Source: Prado023 sp963774745 (lineage in GTDB: Bacteria > Actinomycetota > Actinomycetes > S36-B12 > CAIYMF01). Taken from it: a DNA stretch of 64,000 nucleotides. Below, piece after piece: positions 25,874 through 34,238 of this stretch. Each line of letters opens with the position of its first letter. The stretch's first letter is position 1. A program made the translations under genes and the position numbers. Below the pieces are notes generated by a model that saw only the letters and a list, made by a program, of their open reading frames with translations, ran no database searches and was not told the DNA's origin. The stretch spans positions 124,001-188,000 of the forward strand of contig CAVZGE010000005.1 of the NCBI GenBank assembly GCA_963774745.1. Reading direction: 5' to 3'.

Positions 25874-26152
25874 ATGATGGGTTGGTATGGGTCGGGGATG
25901 GGCGGTGCGGGGCCGTTCATGTGGATGTTCATGGGGTTGTTCTGGATTGCCCTGATCGGGGTGATCATCTGGCTGGTCGTCAAGCTGCTGCCCGGCTCCG
26001 AGGCCAACCAACGCACCACCTCGACGTTCGGGGCAGGCCCGGTGGAGTCCCCGGAGCAGACGCTCGATCGGTTGTTCGCCATGGGGGAGATCGATGAGAC
26101 CACGTATCGCACCCGCCGCACGGCGCTGACCGAGATGCGCCGGCCCTCATGA
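25874..26152 (+). CDS. Small SHOCT-domain membrane protein
   Basis: The 92-residue product has a Gly/Met-rich N-terminus (MMGWYGSGMGGAGPFMWMF), one membrane helix (about 20-42, LFWIALIGVIIWLVVKLL), and a C-terminal SHOCT motif (ESPEQTLDRLFAMGEIDETTYRTRR). AGGAAGG precedes the ATG. It overlaps the next gene by four bases. Proteins of this layout frequently accompany copper and heavy-metal operons; the Met cluster could bind Cu(I) but this is inferred. Confidence 0.85.
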   Translation: MMGWYGSGMGGAGPFMWMFMGLFWIALIGVIIWLVVKLLPGSEANQRTTSTFGAGPVESPEQTLDRLFAMGEIDETTYRTRRTALTEMRRPS

Positions 26153-26604
26153 CTGGGCAGCGGAGCGGGTACGTGATCGCCCTGGTGGTGGCGGTCCTGG
26201 CGTTGGTCATCTCGGTCGGGGCGGCGATGACCGTGATGGCCACTGGCAACGGGTGGCACCTGAACAACGCTGCCCAGGCGTCCAGCCCGGATGGTTGGCG
26301 GCAGGGTCTGCCCGGCAACGGAATGATGGGCCAGGGCCGCGGGGGTGGGGGGATGATGGGTGACTGGGACGATCGGGACACCCCGAGCATCACCACGGAC
26401 CAGGCCAGGACAGCCGCCGAGGCGTGGGCCGCGGCCAACCAGCCCGGCGCCACCGTGGGCTCCGGTGTGCAGATGCCGATGGGCTACCTGTTCACCCTGA
26501 CCAAGGACGGGCGCAGCGTGGGAACGATCATCGTCAACGACGACACCGGCCAGGTGGGCTGGTGGGCCGCGGCCCAACCATCCCCAACCGCCACTGACTC
26601 CTGA
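26149..26604 (+). CDS. Membrane-anchored PepSY-like small protein
   Basis: The 151-residue product has an N-terminal membrane anchor (about 8-30, YVIALVVAVLALVISVGAAM), a Gly/Met-rich linker (GNGMMGQGRGGGGMMGDW), and a C-terminal domain resembling PepSY-type folds: ITTDQARTAAEAWAAANQPG, then a strand pair GYLFTLTKDGRSVGTIIVND. It is coupled to the SHOCT gene (ATGA) and three bases before the regulator. It is probably an extracytoplasmic metal-handling or sensor-accessory protein; not a recognised named family. Confidence 0.75.
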   Translation: MTGQRSGYVIALVVAVLALVISVGAAMTVMATGNGWHLNNAAQASSPDGWRQGLPGNGMMGQGRGGGGMMGDWDDRDTPSITTDQARTAAEAWAAANQPGATVGSGVQMPMGYLFTLTKDGRSVGTIIVNDDTGQVGWWAAAQPSPTATDS

Positions 26605-26607
26605 CCC

Positions 26608-27321
26608 ATGACGTCCCCAGCCGGCGGCGGAACGCCAGTGCGCGTCCTGGTGGTCGAGGATGAGGCGCCGATCCGCCGCGTGGTCGTGGGCTACCTGCAG
26701 CGGGAGGGGTTCGAGGTCTCCGAAGCCGCCGACGGCCTGACGGCCATTGCGTTGGCCCGCGAGCTGGGCCCGGAGGTGATCGTCCTGGACCTGGGACTGC
26801 CCGGAATCGATGGGGTCGAGGTATGCCGGGCGGTGCGCACCTTCTCCGATGCCTACGTCGTGATGCTCACCGCCCGCACCGAGGAGATCGACAAGCTGAT
26901 CGGGCTCTCGGTCGGCGCCGATGACTATCTGACCAAACCGTTCAGCCCCCGGGAACTGGTCGCCCGGGTCCGGGCGATGCTGCGCCGCCCACGCACGGAG
27001 TCCGCCTCCGGTAACGTCGGAGTCAGCCGGTTCGGTGACCTCACCATCGACCCGGAAGCTCGCGAGGTGACCCTGGCGGGGCGGATCGTCGAGCTGACCC
27101 GCACCGAGTTCGACATCCTCGAGGTTCTGAGTTCCGAGCGGCGTCGGGTCTTCTCGCGACGGGCGCTGGTGGCTGACGTGTGGGGGGCGGACTGGTTCGG
27201 CGATGACCATCTCGTCGACGTGCACATCGCCCACATCCGGGCCAAGCTCGGCGACGACCCCGCGGCACCGCGCTACATCTGGACAGTGCGTGGCGTCGGG
27301 TACCGGATGGGACCCCGATGA
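26608..27321 (+). CDS. OmpR/PhoB-family response regulator (second metal-block system)
   Basis: The 237-residue regulator has receiver D61 (IVLDLGLPG), Lys in YLTKPFSPREL, and a winged-helix effector (TRTEFDILEVLSSE, VDVHIAHIRAKLGDD). It is a close relative of the regulator at 20730, sharing the WGxDWFGDD turn near the end. It is the third gene of the SHOCT operon and overlaps its kinase by four bases (ATGA). The 19-nt element in front of this operon and of the HMA-SafE gene is the best candidate target. Confidence 0.93.
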   Translation: MTSPAGGGTPVRVLVVEDEAPIRRVVVGYLQREGFEVSEAADGLTAIALARELGPEVIVLDLGLPGIDGVEVCRAVRTFSDAYVVMLTARTEEIDKLIGLSVGADDYLTKPFSPRELVARVRAMLRRPRTESASGNVGVSRFGDLTIDPEAREVTLAGRIVELTRTEFDILEVLSSERRRVFSRRALVADVWGADWFGDDHLVDVHIAHIRAKLGDDPAAPRYIWTVRGVGYRMGPR

Positions 27322-28445
27322 GCACCCCAGCCGTGGCAGCACCGCCACGAGGAGCCGGGCCGCGGCTGGCCACGCGGGTGTTCTGGGCGATGGTCCTGGT
27401 GGTGCTGGCAGGCGCGGGCACCCTGCTGGTCGTGTCCCTGCTGCTCGCCCCGACGGTGTTCCACTGGCACCTGGATCAGGCTGGGATGTTGACGGACTCG
27501 GATGTATCCGACCACGTGGAGGAGGCGTTCGCGGTGGCGGCGCTGGCCTCCACAGGGGCCGGGGTCCTGGCCGCGTTGGCAGTAGCCGCGGCTGGGTCTC
27601 TGCTGGTGGCCCGGCGGCTCACCGACCCCATCGCGCTGACAGCCAACACAACCAGGCGACTGGCCGCCGGGGACTACACCGCCCGCATCGAGCAACCCCA
27701 GATGGGCCCGGAACTGGCCGCGCTGACCGAGTCGGTCAATGCCCTGGCGCAGCGCCTCGAGGACACCGAACGCTCGAGGATCCAGCTGATTGCCGACCTG
27801 GCCCACGAACTGCGCACCCCGACGGCGTCGATCCAGGCCACCGTCGAAGCCATCGCCGATCGCATCCTGCCCGCCGACGACGAGACCCTGGCCACCCTGT
27901 CCGACCAGTCGCAGCGACTGTCCCGACTCATCGATGACCTGGCCTCGGTGTCACGAGCCGAAGGGCGCGCATTTCGCCTCACCCTCACCACCACCGACGC
28001 AGTGGAAGCAGCACGGGCTGCAGCGACCGCCGGAGCGGCCAGATTCGCCCGCGCCGGAGTCACCCTTCACGCCCCCGAAGGACCGCCCCTGAATGTCCTG
28101 GCCGACCCCGACCGGTTGGGCGAAGTCCTCGACGAGCTCCTTGCCAACAGCCTGCACCACTGTAGAGACGGCGACGCCGTCACCATCACGGCAGCACGCC
28201 GCGGTGCCACCGCGGACATCACCGTCACCGACACCGGGTCAGGCTTCGACCCCAACCAGGCTGAGCAACTCTTCCAACGGTTCTACCGCGCGGATCCCGC
28301 GCACGGGAACCCGACCGGCTCCGGGATCGGTCTGACCGTGGCCCGCGCCCTCATCGAGGCCCAACACGGCACGCTGACCGCTGGCAGCCCCGGCGACGGC
28401 GCCGGAGCCCACTTCACCCTTAGCTTGCCCACGTCCGAAGCGTGA
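27318..28445 (+). CDS. Sensor histidine kinase (second metal-block system)
   Basis: The 375-residue kinase has two membrane helices (about 20-45 and 73-98) with a loop of roughly 28 residues (TVFHWHLDQAGMLTDSDVSDHVEE) containing His and Met residues that could bind metal. HAMP follows, then H163 in LIADLAHELRTPTASIQ, the N box LDELLANSLHH, DTGSGFDP, and GSGIGLTVARAL. It ends 54 bases before the convergent HMA-SafE gene. It is paralogous to the kinase at 21455. Confidence 0.93.
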   Translation: MSTPAVAAPPRGAGPRLATRVFWAMVLVVLAGAGTLLVVSLLLAPTVFHWHLDQAGMLTDSDVSDHVEEAFAVAALASTGAGVLAALAVAAAGSLLVARRLTDPIALTANTTRRLAAGDYTARIEQPQMGPELAALTESVNALAQRLEDTERSRIQLIADLAHELRTPTASIQATVEAIADRILPADDETLATLSDQSQRLSRLIDDLASVSRAEGRAFRLTLTTTDAVEAARAAATAGAARFARAGVTLHAPEGPPLNVLADPDRLGEVLDELLANSLHHCRDGDAVTITAARRGATADITVTDTGSGFDPNQAEQLFQRFYRADPAHGNPTGSGIGLTVARALIEAQHGTLTAGSPGDGAGAHFTLSLPTSEA

Positions 28446-28499
28446 GCGCGGCCAGCGGGACTGTAACGACACCGAGCCCCTCGAAGACCGGTCGTCCAA

Positions 28500-29901
28500 C
28501 TAGCTCTGGGCCGGTGGATCGATGGCGATCAGGTTCCCGGAGTACATGCCCATGACGCAGGTGAACGGCACGACTCCCTGGGGCAGGGCGGGCAGTTCGA
28601 TGGTGTTGAGGCCGTTCTGCAGGTCGACCGATACGTCCAGGTCGGGGACGCGCAGGAAGGCGCTGCACTCCCATGTGGAGGTGGCCTGGATGGACCAGAT
28701 GATGGGCAGTCCGGCGTGGACGACGGTGTCGGCCGGGGTGTAGCCGTCCCGGGTCTGGGTCATGTGGACGGTCTGGACGCCTCCGGTCACGGTGACGTTG
28801 TCCGACACCTGCCGAGCAGCGGCCGCCGTCGCGGTGGCGCCGGCGACGCCGAGGAGGCGCAGGCCGCTGGTCACGTTCAGCAGGGCGAAGGCAAGGACGA
28901 CCACGCCGACCACCTGGAGCACGGTGCCACGCGCCCTGCCGGTGGCGATCTCGGGGACGGAGGCCACGGCGAGCAGGCCGGGCGTGGTGCCGACTGCGAA
29001 GGTGGCCATGATCAGCCCGGCGGATGCCGGTGATCCGGTGGACAGTGCGTACACCTGAACGGCTTGGGTGAACCCGCAGGGAAGGAAGAAGGTGGCGGCC
29101 CCGACCAGTGCGGTGCGGGTGTGGCTGTAGGGCCGACCGGCCGCGGCTTCGAGGCCCAGCAGACCGGCCAGCCCAGCGGGCAGGCGAGGCGACCAGGCCG
29201 CCATCCGCGGCGACACCCCGGTCAGGCGGACACCGAGGAGGAGCATCACGACGGCCACAGCCAGCGCCAGTGCGCCGATCATCCGGGTCGGCAGACCCAC
29301 CACCGAGCCGAGGGACCCCAAAGCCGCGCCGAGCACCCCGAACCCGACGATCCGGCCGACGTTGAACGCGACCTGCGGTCGCATCCGGGTCCGGAACGAC
29401 GCCAGCGGCTGGCCATCCCGGCTGCCGGGCGGCCGCGTGTGCGGCCGAGAACCCCAGGACCAAACCGCCAACCATCGCCATGCACGTGGAGAACCCCGCG
29501 GTCAGACCCAGGACCAGCACGAGCAGGAGCCCACCACGCGACGGGCTCGCCAGGTCCCCGACGAGGCCTCCCACGCCGAGGGCCCCTGCGAGGACGACCA
29601 CGGCCATGATGGCCAGCCCGCTGAGGGCAACGGTGATCCACGTGGATGCTTCGCTGGTGAGCCACGCCGGGGTGCCCGGCTCGTACCCAGCGGAGCGGAT
29701 CGCTGCCTCAACCCGATCCGTGGGCGGCAGGGGTGCCCCGCGGAGCACCGCGGTTCCGCGCCGTGCCGACACGTCGACCGATTCGACACCCGGGATCCGC
29801 AGCAGGGCACGGCCGACGCGCCTCTCGCAGGCGTCGCAGGTCATCCCAACCACCGGGACCGTGCGGCGCTGCACCTCGTCCGAATCCGCCCGTGCGCTCA
29901 C
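28500..29901 (-). CDS. HMA - sulfite exporter (TauE/SafE)-like - cupredoxin fusion membrane protein (frameshifted near 29417)
   Basis: Three modules occur in order. First an HMA domain with GMTCDAC (19-25). Then about six membrane helices of the SafE/UreH type (ITVALSGLAIMAVVVLAG, TAGFSTCMAMVGGLVLGFSAAH, VAFNVGRIVGFGVLG, FFLPCGFTQAVQVYAL). Last, a C-terminal cupredoxin-like domain with TWEC and FTCVMGM ligand candidates. The frame breaks after SAAHAAARQP; dropping one base from the plus-strand CCC at 29417-29419 restores a 466-residue protein with a plausible join. GTG start at 29901. It resembles copper-handling HMA-SafE proteins involved in copper export or cytochrome oxidase metalation. 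The 19-nt shared element lies about 200 bases upstream. Confidence 0.85.
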
Positions 29902-29951
29902 GCTGCCCGTCCGGCGGGTGCGTGCCCCATGCGCTGGGTCATCTGTACCTC

Positions 29952-30077
29952 TCAGCTCGTCCTCGAGGTGGTCTCACTGAGCTTCCGCAGCAGGACCCGG
30001 CACCGGGGACACGTCGGGGTCCACCGATCCGAGTCCCTTCCTGGACCCGATCGGGATTCATGCCTACAGGCTGACAT
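29952..30077 (-). CDS. Possible tiny Cys/His-rich protein
   Basis: A 41-codon frame reads MSACRHESRSGPGRDSDRW and then TPTCPRCRVLLRKL. The C..H spacing and CPRC knuckle resemble a zinc-ribbon. It lies 22 bases downstream of the 19-nt regulator element and 50 bases before the HMA-SafE gene, so it could be the first gene of that transcript. The ribosome site is weak (GGGCTGAG). It is offered only as a candidate; the wider gap 29902-30256 shows no other gene. Confidence 0.35.
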   Translation of the reverse strand: MSACRHESRSGPGRDSDRWTPTCPRCRVLLRKLSETTSRTS

Positions 30078-30098
30078 CTCAGCCCAGACATCTGAGCG

Positions 30099-30117
30099 AG
30101 GTTCCATGAAGATCCGA
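30099..30117 (-). promoter_or_regulatory. Candidate response-regulator site, shared 19-nt element (copy 2)
   Basis: On the minus strand this is CGGATCTTCATGGAACCTC, identical to 25760-25778. Just upstream on the same strand the half site repeats: CTTCATCGGAT-CTTCATGGAAC, an 11-bp direct repeat as used by OmpR-family regulators. It lies about 200 bases upstream of the HMA-SafE-cupredoxin gene. Confidence 0.6.
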
Positions 30118-30256
30118 TGAAGATGCCCGGAGCCAGTACGAACCTGTGGCGTTCGGAGGCCTCCGGGCGCGGTGCCGCATCCCTTTGAGCCGTGAGCGCC
30201 AAAGCCCCGGCCGCAGGACCGCACTTGTCTGGGCGCTGCGATCGGGCTTGGGGCTC

Positions 30257-31243
30257 CTATCGTCCGACCATGCCCATCATGGCGTCGTTGTAGCGGTTGC
30301 CGGCGACGCCTACCTCGTCGGTGAGGTGGTCGAGCTCGGCACGCTCGTCGGCGGACAGCGCCACGGTGGCGGCCCCGGCGTTCTCCTCGACGCGGGACAG
30401 CCGCCGTGTGCCGGGGATCGGCACGATCCACGGCTGTTGGGCCAGCAACCAGGCCAGCGCGACCTGCCCGGGGGTGGCGCCCCGGCCCTCGGCGAGGGCG
30501 CGGACCCGATCCACGAGGGCCTGGTTGGCGGCGAGGTTGGCCGCCTCGAACCGGGGCACCCGGCGGCGGAAGTCATCCGCCGCGAACTGCGTGTCCGTCG
30601 ACACGGTGCCGGTCAGGAAGCCCTTGCCCAGCGGGCTGAACGGCACGAACCCGATGCCGAGCTCGGCGCAGGTGGGCAGCACCTCCGGTTCGGGGTCCCG
30701 TGTCCACAGCGAGTACTCCGACTGCACCGCGGTCACCGGATGCACGGCGTGCGCGCGGCGGATCGTGGCCGCACCTGCCTCCGACAGGCCGAAGTGGCGC
30801 ACCTTGCCCTCGGCGACGAGCTCGCCGACCGTGCCGGCGACGTCCTCGATCGGGACCCCGGGGTCGACGCGGTGCTGGTAGAACAGGTCGATCGCCTCGA
30901 CTCGCAGCCGGCGCAGCGACGCCTCGGCGACGCGGCGGATCTGCTCGGGCCGGCTGTCCAGGCCGACCATCTTCCCGTCGACGATGTCCCAGCCGAACTT
31001 GGTGGCGATCACCACCTGGTCGCGCACCGGCTCAAGGGCCTCGCCGACGAGCTCCTCGTTGACGTAGGGGCCGTACACCTCGGCGGTGTCGAAGAACGTG
31101 ACGCCGAGGTCGACGGCGCCGCGCAGCACGGCGATCATCTCCTCGCGCGTGCCCGGGTTCGGGCCGTAGCTCATGGACATGCCCATCGCGCCCAGGCCGA
31201 TCGCCGAGACCTCCAGGCCCTGTCCCAGTGTGCGGTTGTGCAT
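30257..31243 (-). CDS. Aldo/keto reductase
   Basis: The 328-residue (alpha/beta)8 oxidoreductase has the family tetrad region FFDTAEVYGPYVNEELVGEAL (Asp/Tyr) and DLFYQHRVDP (His), and the NADPH-binding tail PGTRRLSRVEENAGAATV. It resembles the YajO/IolS-type group with GLGAMGMSMSYGPN near the start. AGGAGG lies nine bases upstream. It is followed on the same strand, after 355 bases, by the HMA-SafE gene. Substrate unknown; probably a reductase of aldehydes or quinone-type stress products. Confidence 0.93.
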   Translation of the reverse strand: MHNRTLGQGLEVSAIGLGAMGMSMSYGPNPGTREEMIAVLRGAVDLGVTFFDTAEVYGPYVNEELVGEALEPVRDQVVIATKFGWDIVDGKMVGLDSRPEQIRRVAEASLRRLRVEAIDLFYQHRVDPGVPIEDVAGTVGELVAEGKVRHFGLSEAGAATIRRAHAVHPVTAVQSEYSLWTRDPEPEVLPTCAELGIGFVPFSPLGKGFLTGTVSTDTQFAADDFRRRVPRFEAANLAANQALVDRVRALAEGRGATPGQVALAWLLAQQPWIVPIPGTRRLSRVEENAGAATVALSADERAELDHLTDEVGVAGNRYNDAMMGMVGR

Positions 31244-31313
31244 CGTGGTTCCTCCTCGTGTGTGGGTGGATCGTGCCAGTGTCGAGTCGTGATGCGACGA
31301 GCCGTGAGGCGTG

Positions 31314-32174
31314 TCAGTCGTGGATGGGGCGGTTGCCGATGAGGCTGACCATGGCGGGGTCGCGGTGGTCGAAGAACAGGCTGGTGCCGGTGTCCATGCC
31401 GGCGATGGCCGCCATCTCCTGATCGGTGAGGGTGAAGTCGAAGATGTCGAGGTTCTGCGCCATCCGGGCCGGCTGGACGGACTTGGGGATGGCCACGATG
31501 CCGCGCTGGGTCAGCCAGCGCAGCACGACCTGGGCGACGGACTTGCCGTGCGCGGCGCCGATCTCGGTCAGGATGGGGTCGGTGAACAGGTTGTTGCGGC
31601 CCTCAGCGAACCCGCCCCAGGACTCGTGCTGCACCCCGCGTTCGACCATCAGGGCGTGGTCGGCCTGGCGCTGGAAGTAGGGGTGGGTCTCGATCTGGTT
31701 GACCGCGGGCGTGAACCCGGTGCGGTCGATCAGGTCCACCAACCGATCCGGGTGGAAGTTCGACACCCCGACAGCCCGGGCCAGGCCCTGCTCGGTCAGG
31801 GTGCGCATCGCCCGCCAGGATCCGTAGTAGTCGCCGTAGGGCTGGTGGATCAGGTACAGGTCGAGGTAGTCCAGCCCCAGCCGGCTCAGCGAGGCGTCGA
31901 ACGCCTCCTTGGTGGGGTCCTCGCCGGTGTCCTGCACCCACAGCTTGGTGGTGACGAACAACTCGCCGCGCGGGATGCCGCTGGCCGCGATGGCCGCCCC
32001 GACGGCTTCCTCGTTGCCGTAGGAGGCGGCGGTGTCCAGGTGCCGGTACCCGGCGGCCAGGGCGTCGGTGACGGCCTGCTCGGTCTGGTCGGCGGGGATC
32101 TGGAACACCCCGAACCCGAGGATCGGCATCTGCACGCCGTTGTTGAGGGTGACGGTGGGAACGTGAACAGTCAT
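31314..32174 (-). CDS. Aldo/keto reductase (2,5-diketo-D-gluconate reductase-like)
   Basis: The 286-residue enzyme has the AKR signature RHLDTAASYGNEEAVGAAI (catalytic D, Y), Lys in FVTTKLWVQD, His in YLIHQPYGDYYGSW, GVSNFHPDRL, and the C-terminal IPKSVQPARMAQNLDIFDF that binds NADPH. It belongs to the AKR5 group by these motifs. The frame is open upstream to 33164 but similarity and start context begin at 32174. It is divergent from the XRE regulator gene at 32349, its likely controller, and separated from the other AKR by 70 bases. Confidence 0.93.
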   Translation of the reverse strand: MTVHVPTVTLNNGVQMPILGFGVFQIPADQTEQAVTDALAAGYRHLDTAASYGNEEAVGAAIAASGIPRGELFVTTKLWVQDTGEDPTKEAFDASLSRLGLDYLDLYLIHQPYGDYYGSWRAMRTLTEQGLARAVGVSNFHPDRLVDLIDRTGFTPAVNQIETHPYFQRQADHALMVERGVQHESWGGFAEGRNNLFTDPILTEIGAAHGKSVAQVVLRWLTQRGIVAIPKSVQPARMAQNLDIFDFTLTDQEMAAIAGMDTGTSLFFDHRDPAMVSLIGNRPIHD

Positions 32175-32348
32175 GAGTGGTCCTTCATCTCGCTCGCTGT
32201 GTGGCCGTGGCCGATCTCCGGGTGGACGTTGGGGTGCCCTCGGCTCCTGCCCTAGCGAAGCAGCCCTCAACCGCCGGTGACAGTGACTGGTTATCCCGGT
32301 AACGCCAGACCCTGCCTCACATCGCGTCAGGGTCGTACTGTCGCGGCC

Positions 32349-33260
32349 ATGGACAACAGCTCCGAGGTTCGTGACTTCCTCACGAGCCGCCGGGAACGGC
32401 TCACCCCCGATCAAGCCGGGATCCCGTTCTACGGCGGGCGGCGCCGGGTCAAGGGGCTGCGCCGCGAGGAGGTCGCGATGCTCGCCGGGATGAGCACCGA
32501 CTACTACACCCGCCTGGAGCGCGGGAACCTCGCCGGGGTCTCGGAGTCCGTGCTCGAGGCGCTGGCCCGGGCCCTGCAGCTCGACGAGGCCGAGCGGGCC
32601 CACCTGCTCGACCTGGCCGCCACCGCCAACGCACCTGGCCGAGAGCCCGCTGCTGGTCCCCGGCGCCGAACCCCACCCCGTCGGGTGCGCGAGGGGGTGC
32701 AGCGCATCCTCGACTCCATCTCCGGCCCCGCCTATGCCCGGAACGTGCGCGGCGACGTGCTGGCCACCAACCAGCTTGCCCGCGCCCTGTTCTCCGACAT
32801 CTACGGACAGGGGAGCACTGGGTTCAACATGGCCCGCTACTTGTTCCTCGACCCGCGCTCGCGCGACTTCTTCGTCCAGTGGGAGACCGTGGCCCGCGAC
32901 TCCGTGGCGGCAATGCGCGTCGAAGCCGGACGCAACCCTTACGACCGGGCATTGTCCGACCTCGTCGGCGAGCTGACGACCCGCAGCGAGGAGTTCGCCA
33001 CCTGGTGGGCCGCCCACAACGTCAAGATCCACACCACCGCCACCAAGACCCTGCACCACCCCGTGGTCGGCGAACTCGAGCTCACCGGCGAGGCACTGCT
33101 GCTGCCCGGCGACCCCGGCCTGGTCATCATCACCTACACCGTGGAACCGAACAGCGCCTCCCAACAGGCCCTGGACTTCCTCGCCAGCTGGAGCACCCAG
33201 CAGGTAACCGACAACGCCCCGCAGGGGCAGGCGCAGGAAGGCAGCGACGCCCCGAACTGA
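32349..33260 (+). CDS. XRE-family regulator with MmyB-like ligand domain
   Basis: The 303-residue product has an N-terminal HTH (VKGLRREEVAMLAGMSTDYYTRLERGNLAGVSESVLEALARAL) and a C-terminal MmyB-like domain (PAYARNVRGDVLATNQLARALF, ARYLFLDPRSRDFFVQWE), which binds small hydrophobic molecules in characterised relatives. ATG at 32349 was chosen because the domain starts within a few residues. It is divergently arranged with the AKR at 32174 (174-base gap), the classic arrangement for a regulator of an adjacent reductase. A short Gln-rich tail ends the protein. Confidence 0.92.
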   Translation: MDNSSEVRDFLTSRRERLTPDQAGIPFYGGRRRVKGLRREEVAMLAGMSTDYYTRLERGNLAGVSESVLEALARALQLDEAERAHLLDLAATANAPGREPAAGPRRRTPPRRVREGVQRILDSISGPAYARNVRGDVLATNQLARALFSDIYGQGSTGFNMARYLFLDPRSRDFFVQWETVARDSVAAMRVEAGRNPYDRALSDLVGELTTRSEEFATWWAAHNVKIHTTATKTLHHPVVGELELTGEALLLPGDPGLVIITYTVEPNSASQQALDFLASWSTQQVTDNAPQGQAQEGSDAPN

Positions 33261-33308
33261 CCAGGACTCCGCACCTTTGGAGACCGCGGAGCGGTCCGGT
33301 ACACGGGC

Positions 33309-33764
33309 TCAGAGTTGCAGGACGGCCGCGGCGCTCAAGTAGGCCGCAGACGCGACGTCTGGGTCGTGCAGATCGCCAGGATCCGCCAACGCCGCCTGGG
33401 ATCGTGTCCGTATCGCGGAACCTGGGTCATCCGCGACCAGATCGATGCACAGGCCAGCGACAACGGCATGGGTGTCGTGCTCGTCCAGTCCGTCGAGGAC
33501 AAGCCCGTTGTGAAGCAGGGACGCGGCCTCGCGGAACACCTCTCGAGCCAGGTCGAGGTCAACATCAGGCCGGGCATGGGCCACGGCATCGGCGGCCGCC
33601 ATGAATTGCGCGAATGCTGGACCTGACGTGCTCGGCGGCATGCCGGGAGCCTCCCATCGCGCACACGTCTCGGCAAGCCGTGCGACCCCATCCGGACACC
33701 CGAACCGGGAGGCAGCCGGGTTCGGGATCACCGCGAGTGCAGCTTGCTCGTCTGGCCCGCCCAC
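33309..33764 (-). CDS. Hypothetical protein
   Basis: An open frame of up to 151 residues, mostly helical: ARLAETCARWE, then FAQFMAAADAVAHARPDVDLDLAREVFREAASLLHNG and THAVVAGLCIDLVADDPG. Codon use is GC-biased as in its neighbours. The GTG at 33764 and ATG at 33641 are both possible starts and neither has a good ribosome site. It is the last of three short leftward genes behind the iron box at 34220. No family recognised. Confidence 0.5.
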   Translation of the reverse strand: MGGPDEQAALAVIPNPAASRFGCPDGVARLAETCARWEAPGMPPSTSGPAFAQFMAAADAVAHARPDVDLDLAREVFREAASLLHNGLVLDGLDEHDTHAVVAGLCIDLVADDPGSAIRTRSQAALADPGDLHDPDVASAAYLSAAAVLQL

Positions 33765-33825
33765 AGCGGATGGCTTCCAGGGTTCCCGCGGCTGCCGATC
33801 TGCAAAGCCGCGACTCGTGAGCCGG

Positions 33826-33978
33826 TCAGGTGGGTCGGACCTCGGTGAAGCTAGCGATGAAGTCGGGGCTCTGCATGGCGCCGTAGGTCGTCATGTTCGA
33901 TGCCCTGATGCAGGACTCGTCACCGTCGAGGAACGAACCGGAGATGACAACCTCGTCACCCGGCTCGAGTGTCAGCAC
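33826..33978 (-). CDS. Possible small protein downstream of the iron-box gene
   Basis: A 50-codon frame from a GTG reads LTLEPGDEVVISGSFLDGDE and ends IASFTEVRPT, a plausible beta-barrel-like segment. The frame is open further upstream but that part has no recognisable start. It lies 68 bases after the 45-residue gene. GAAGGAGGG is present upstream but is spaced about 27 bases from this GTG, so the start is doubtful and a frame error is possible. Confidence 0.35.
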   Translation of the reverse strand: MLTLEPGDEVVISGSFLDGDESCIRASNMTTYGAMQSPDFIASFTEVRPT

Positions 33979-34046
33979 GCGGGGCCTGGTTACACGGAGC
34001 GAGTGCCCTCCTTCGGAGGCGACAGGGGCAAGACGTGGACGAGGCC

Positions 34047-34184
34047 CTAGCCGAAGGTGCCCCCGACTCGGAAGTCGGGCATGAACCGCCCGCAGCGACT
34101 GCACTCGCCCGAGGTTCCCGTCCCGTCCTCGGAGCGGCTGGTCACGAAGTGGTGCCACCCGAACAGGCAGCGCAGGTCCCTCAT
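34047..34184 (-). CDS. 45-residue Cys-knuckle microprotein, probably iron-regulated
   Basis: The tiny protein begins MRDLRCLFGWHHFVTSRSED and ends with a CxxC knuckle (GECSRCGRFMPDFR). Four potential ligands (C, HH, CxxC) suggest a small zinc- or iron-binding domain. Its Shine-Dalgarno GGAGGG sits six bases before the ATG. A 19-bp iron box (34220-34238) lies 36 bases upstream of the start, across the expected promoter. It is the first of up to three small leftward genes. No family was recognised with certainty; WHxW-CxxC microproteins of similar size occur in actinobacteria. Iron control is inferred from the box. Confidence 0.7.
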   Translation of the reverse strand: MRDLRCLFGWHHFVTSRSEDGTGTSGECSRCGRFMPDFRVGGTFG

Positions 34185-34219
34185 GGTTCCCTCCTTCACT
34201 AGCTCCGCGCCCTATATGG

Positions 34220-34238
34220 TGAAGTTAGGCTTACCTCA
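34220..34238 (-). promoter_or_regulatory. DtxR/IdeR-type iron box
   Basis: TGAAGTTAGGCTTACCTCA agrees at 15 of 19 positions with the DtxR/IdeR consensus TTAGGTTAGGCTAACCTAA, by eye. On the minus strand a possible -10 (TATAGG, 34211-34216) follows immediately, so a bound repressor would block the promoter of the 45-residue gene. The box overlaps the last codons of the upstream kinase gene (stop at 34231), so it is embedded at a gene end. This is predicted repression by iron. Confidence 0.65.
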
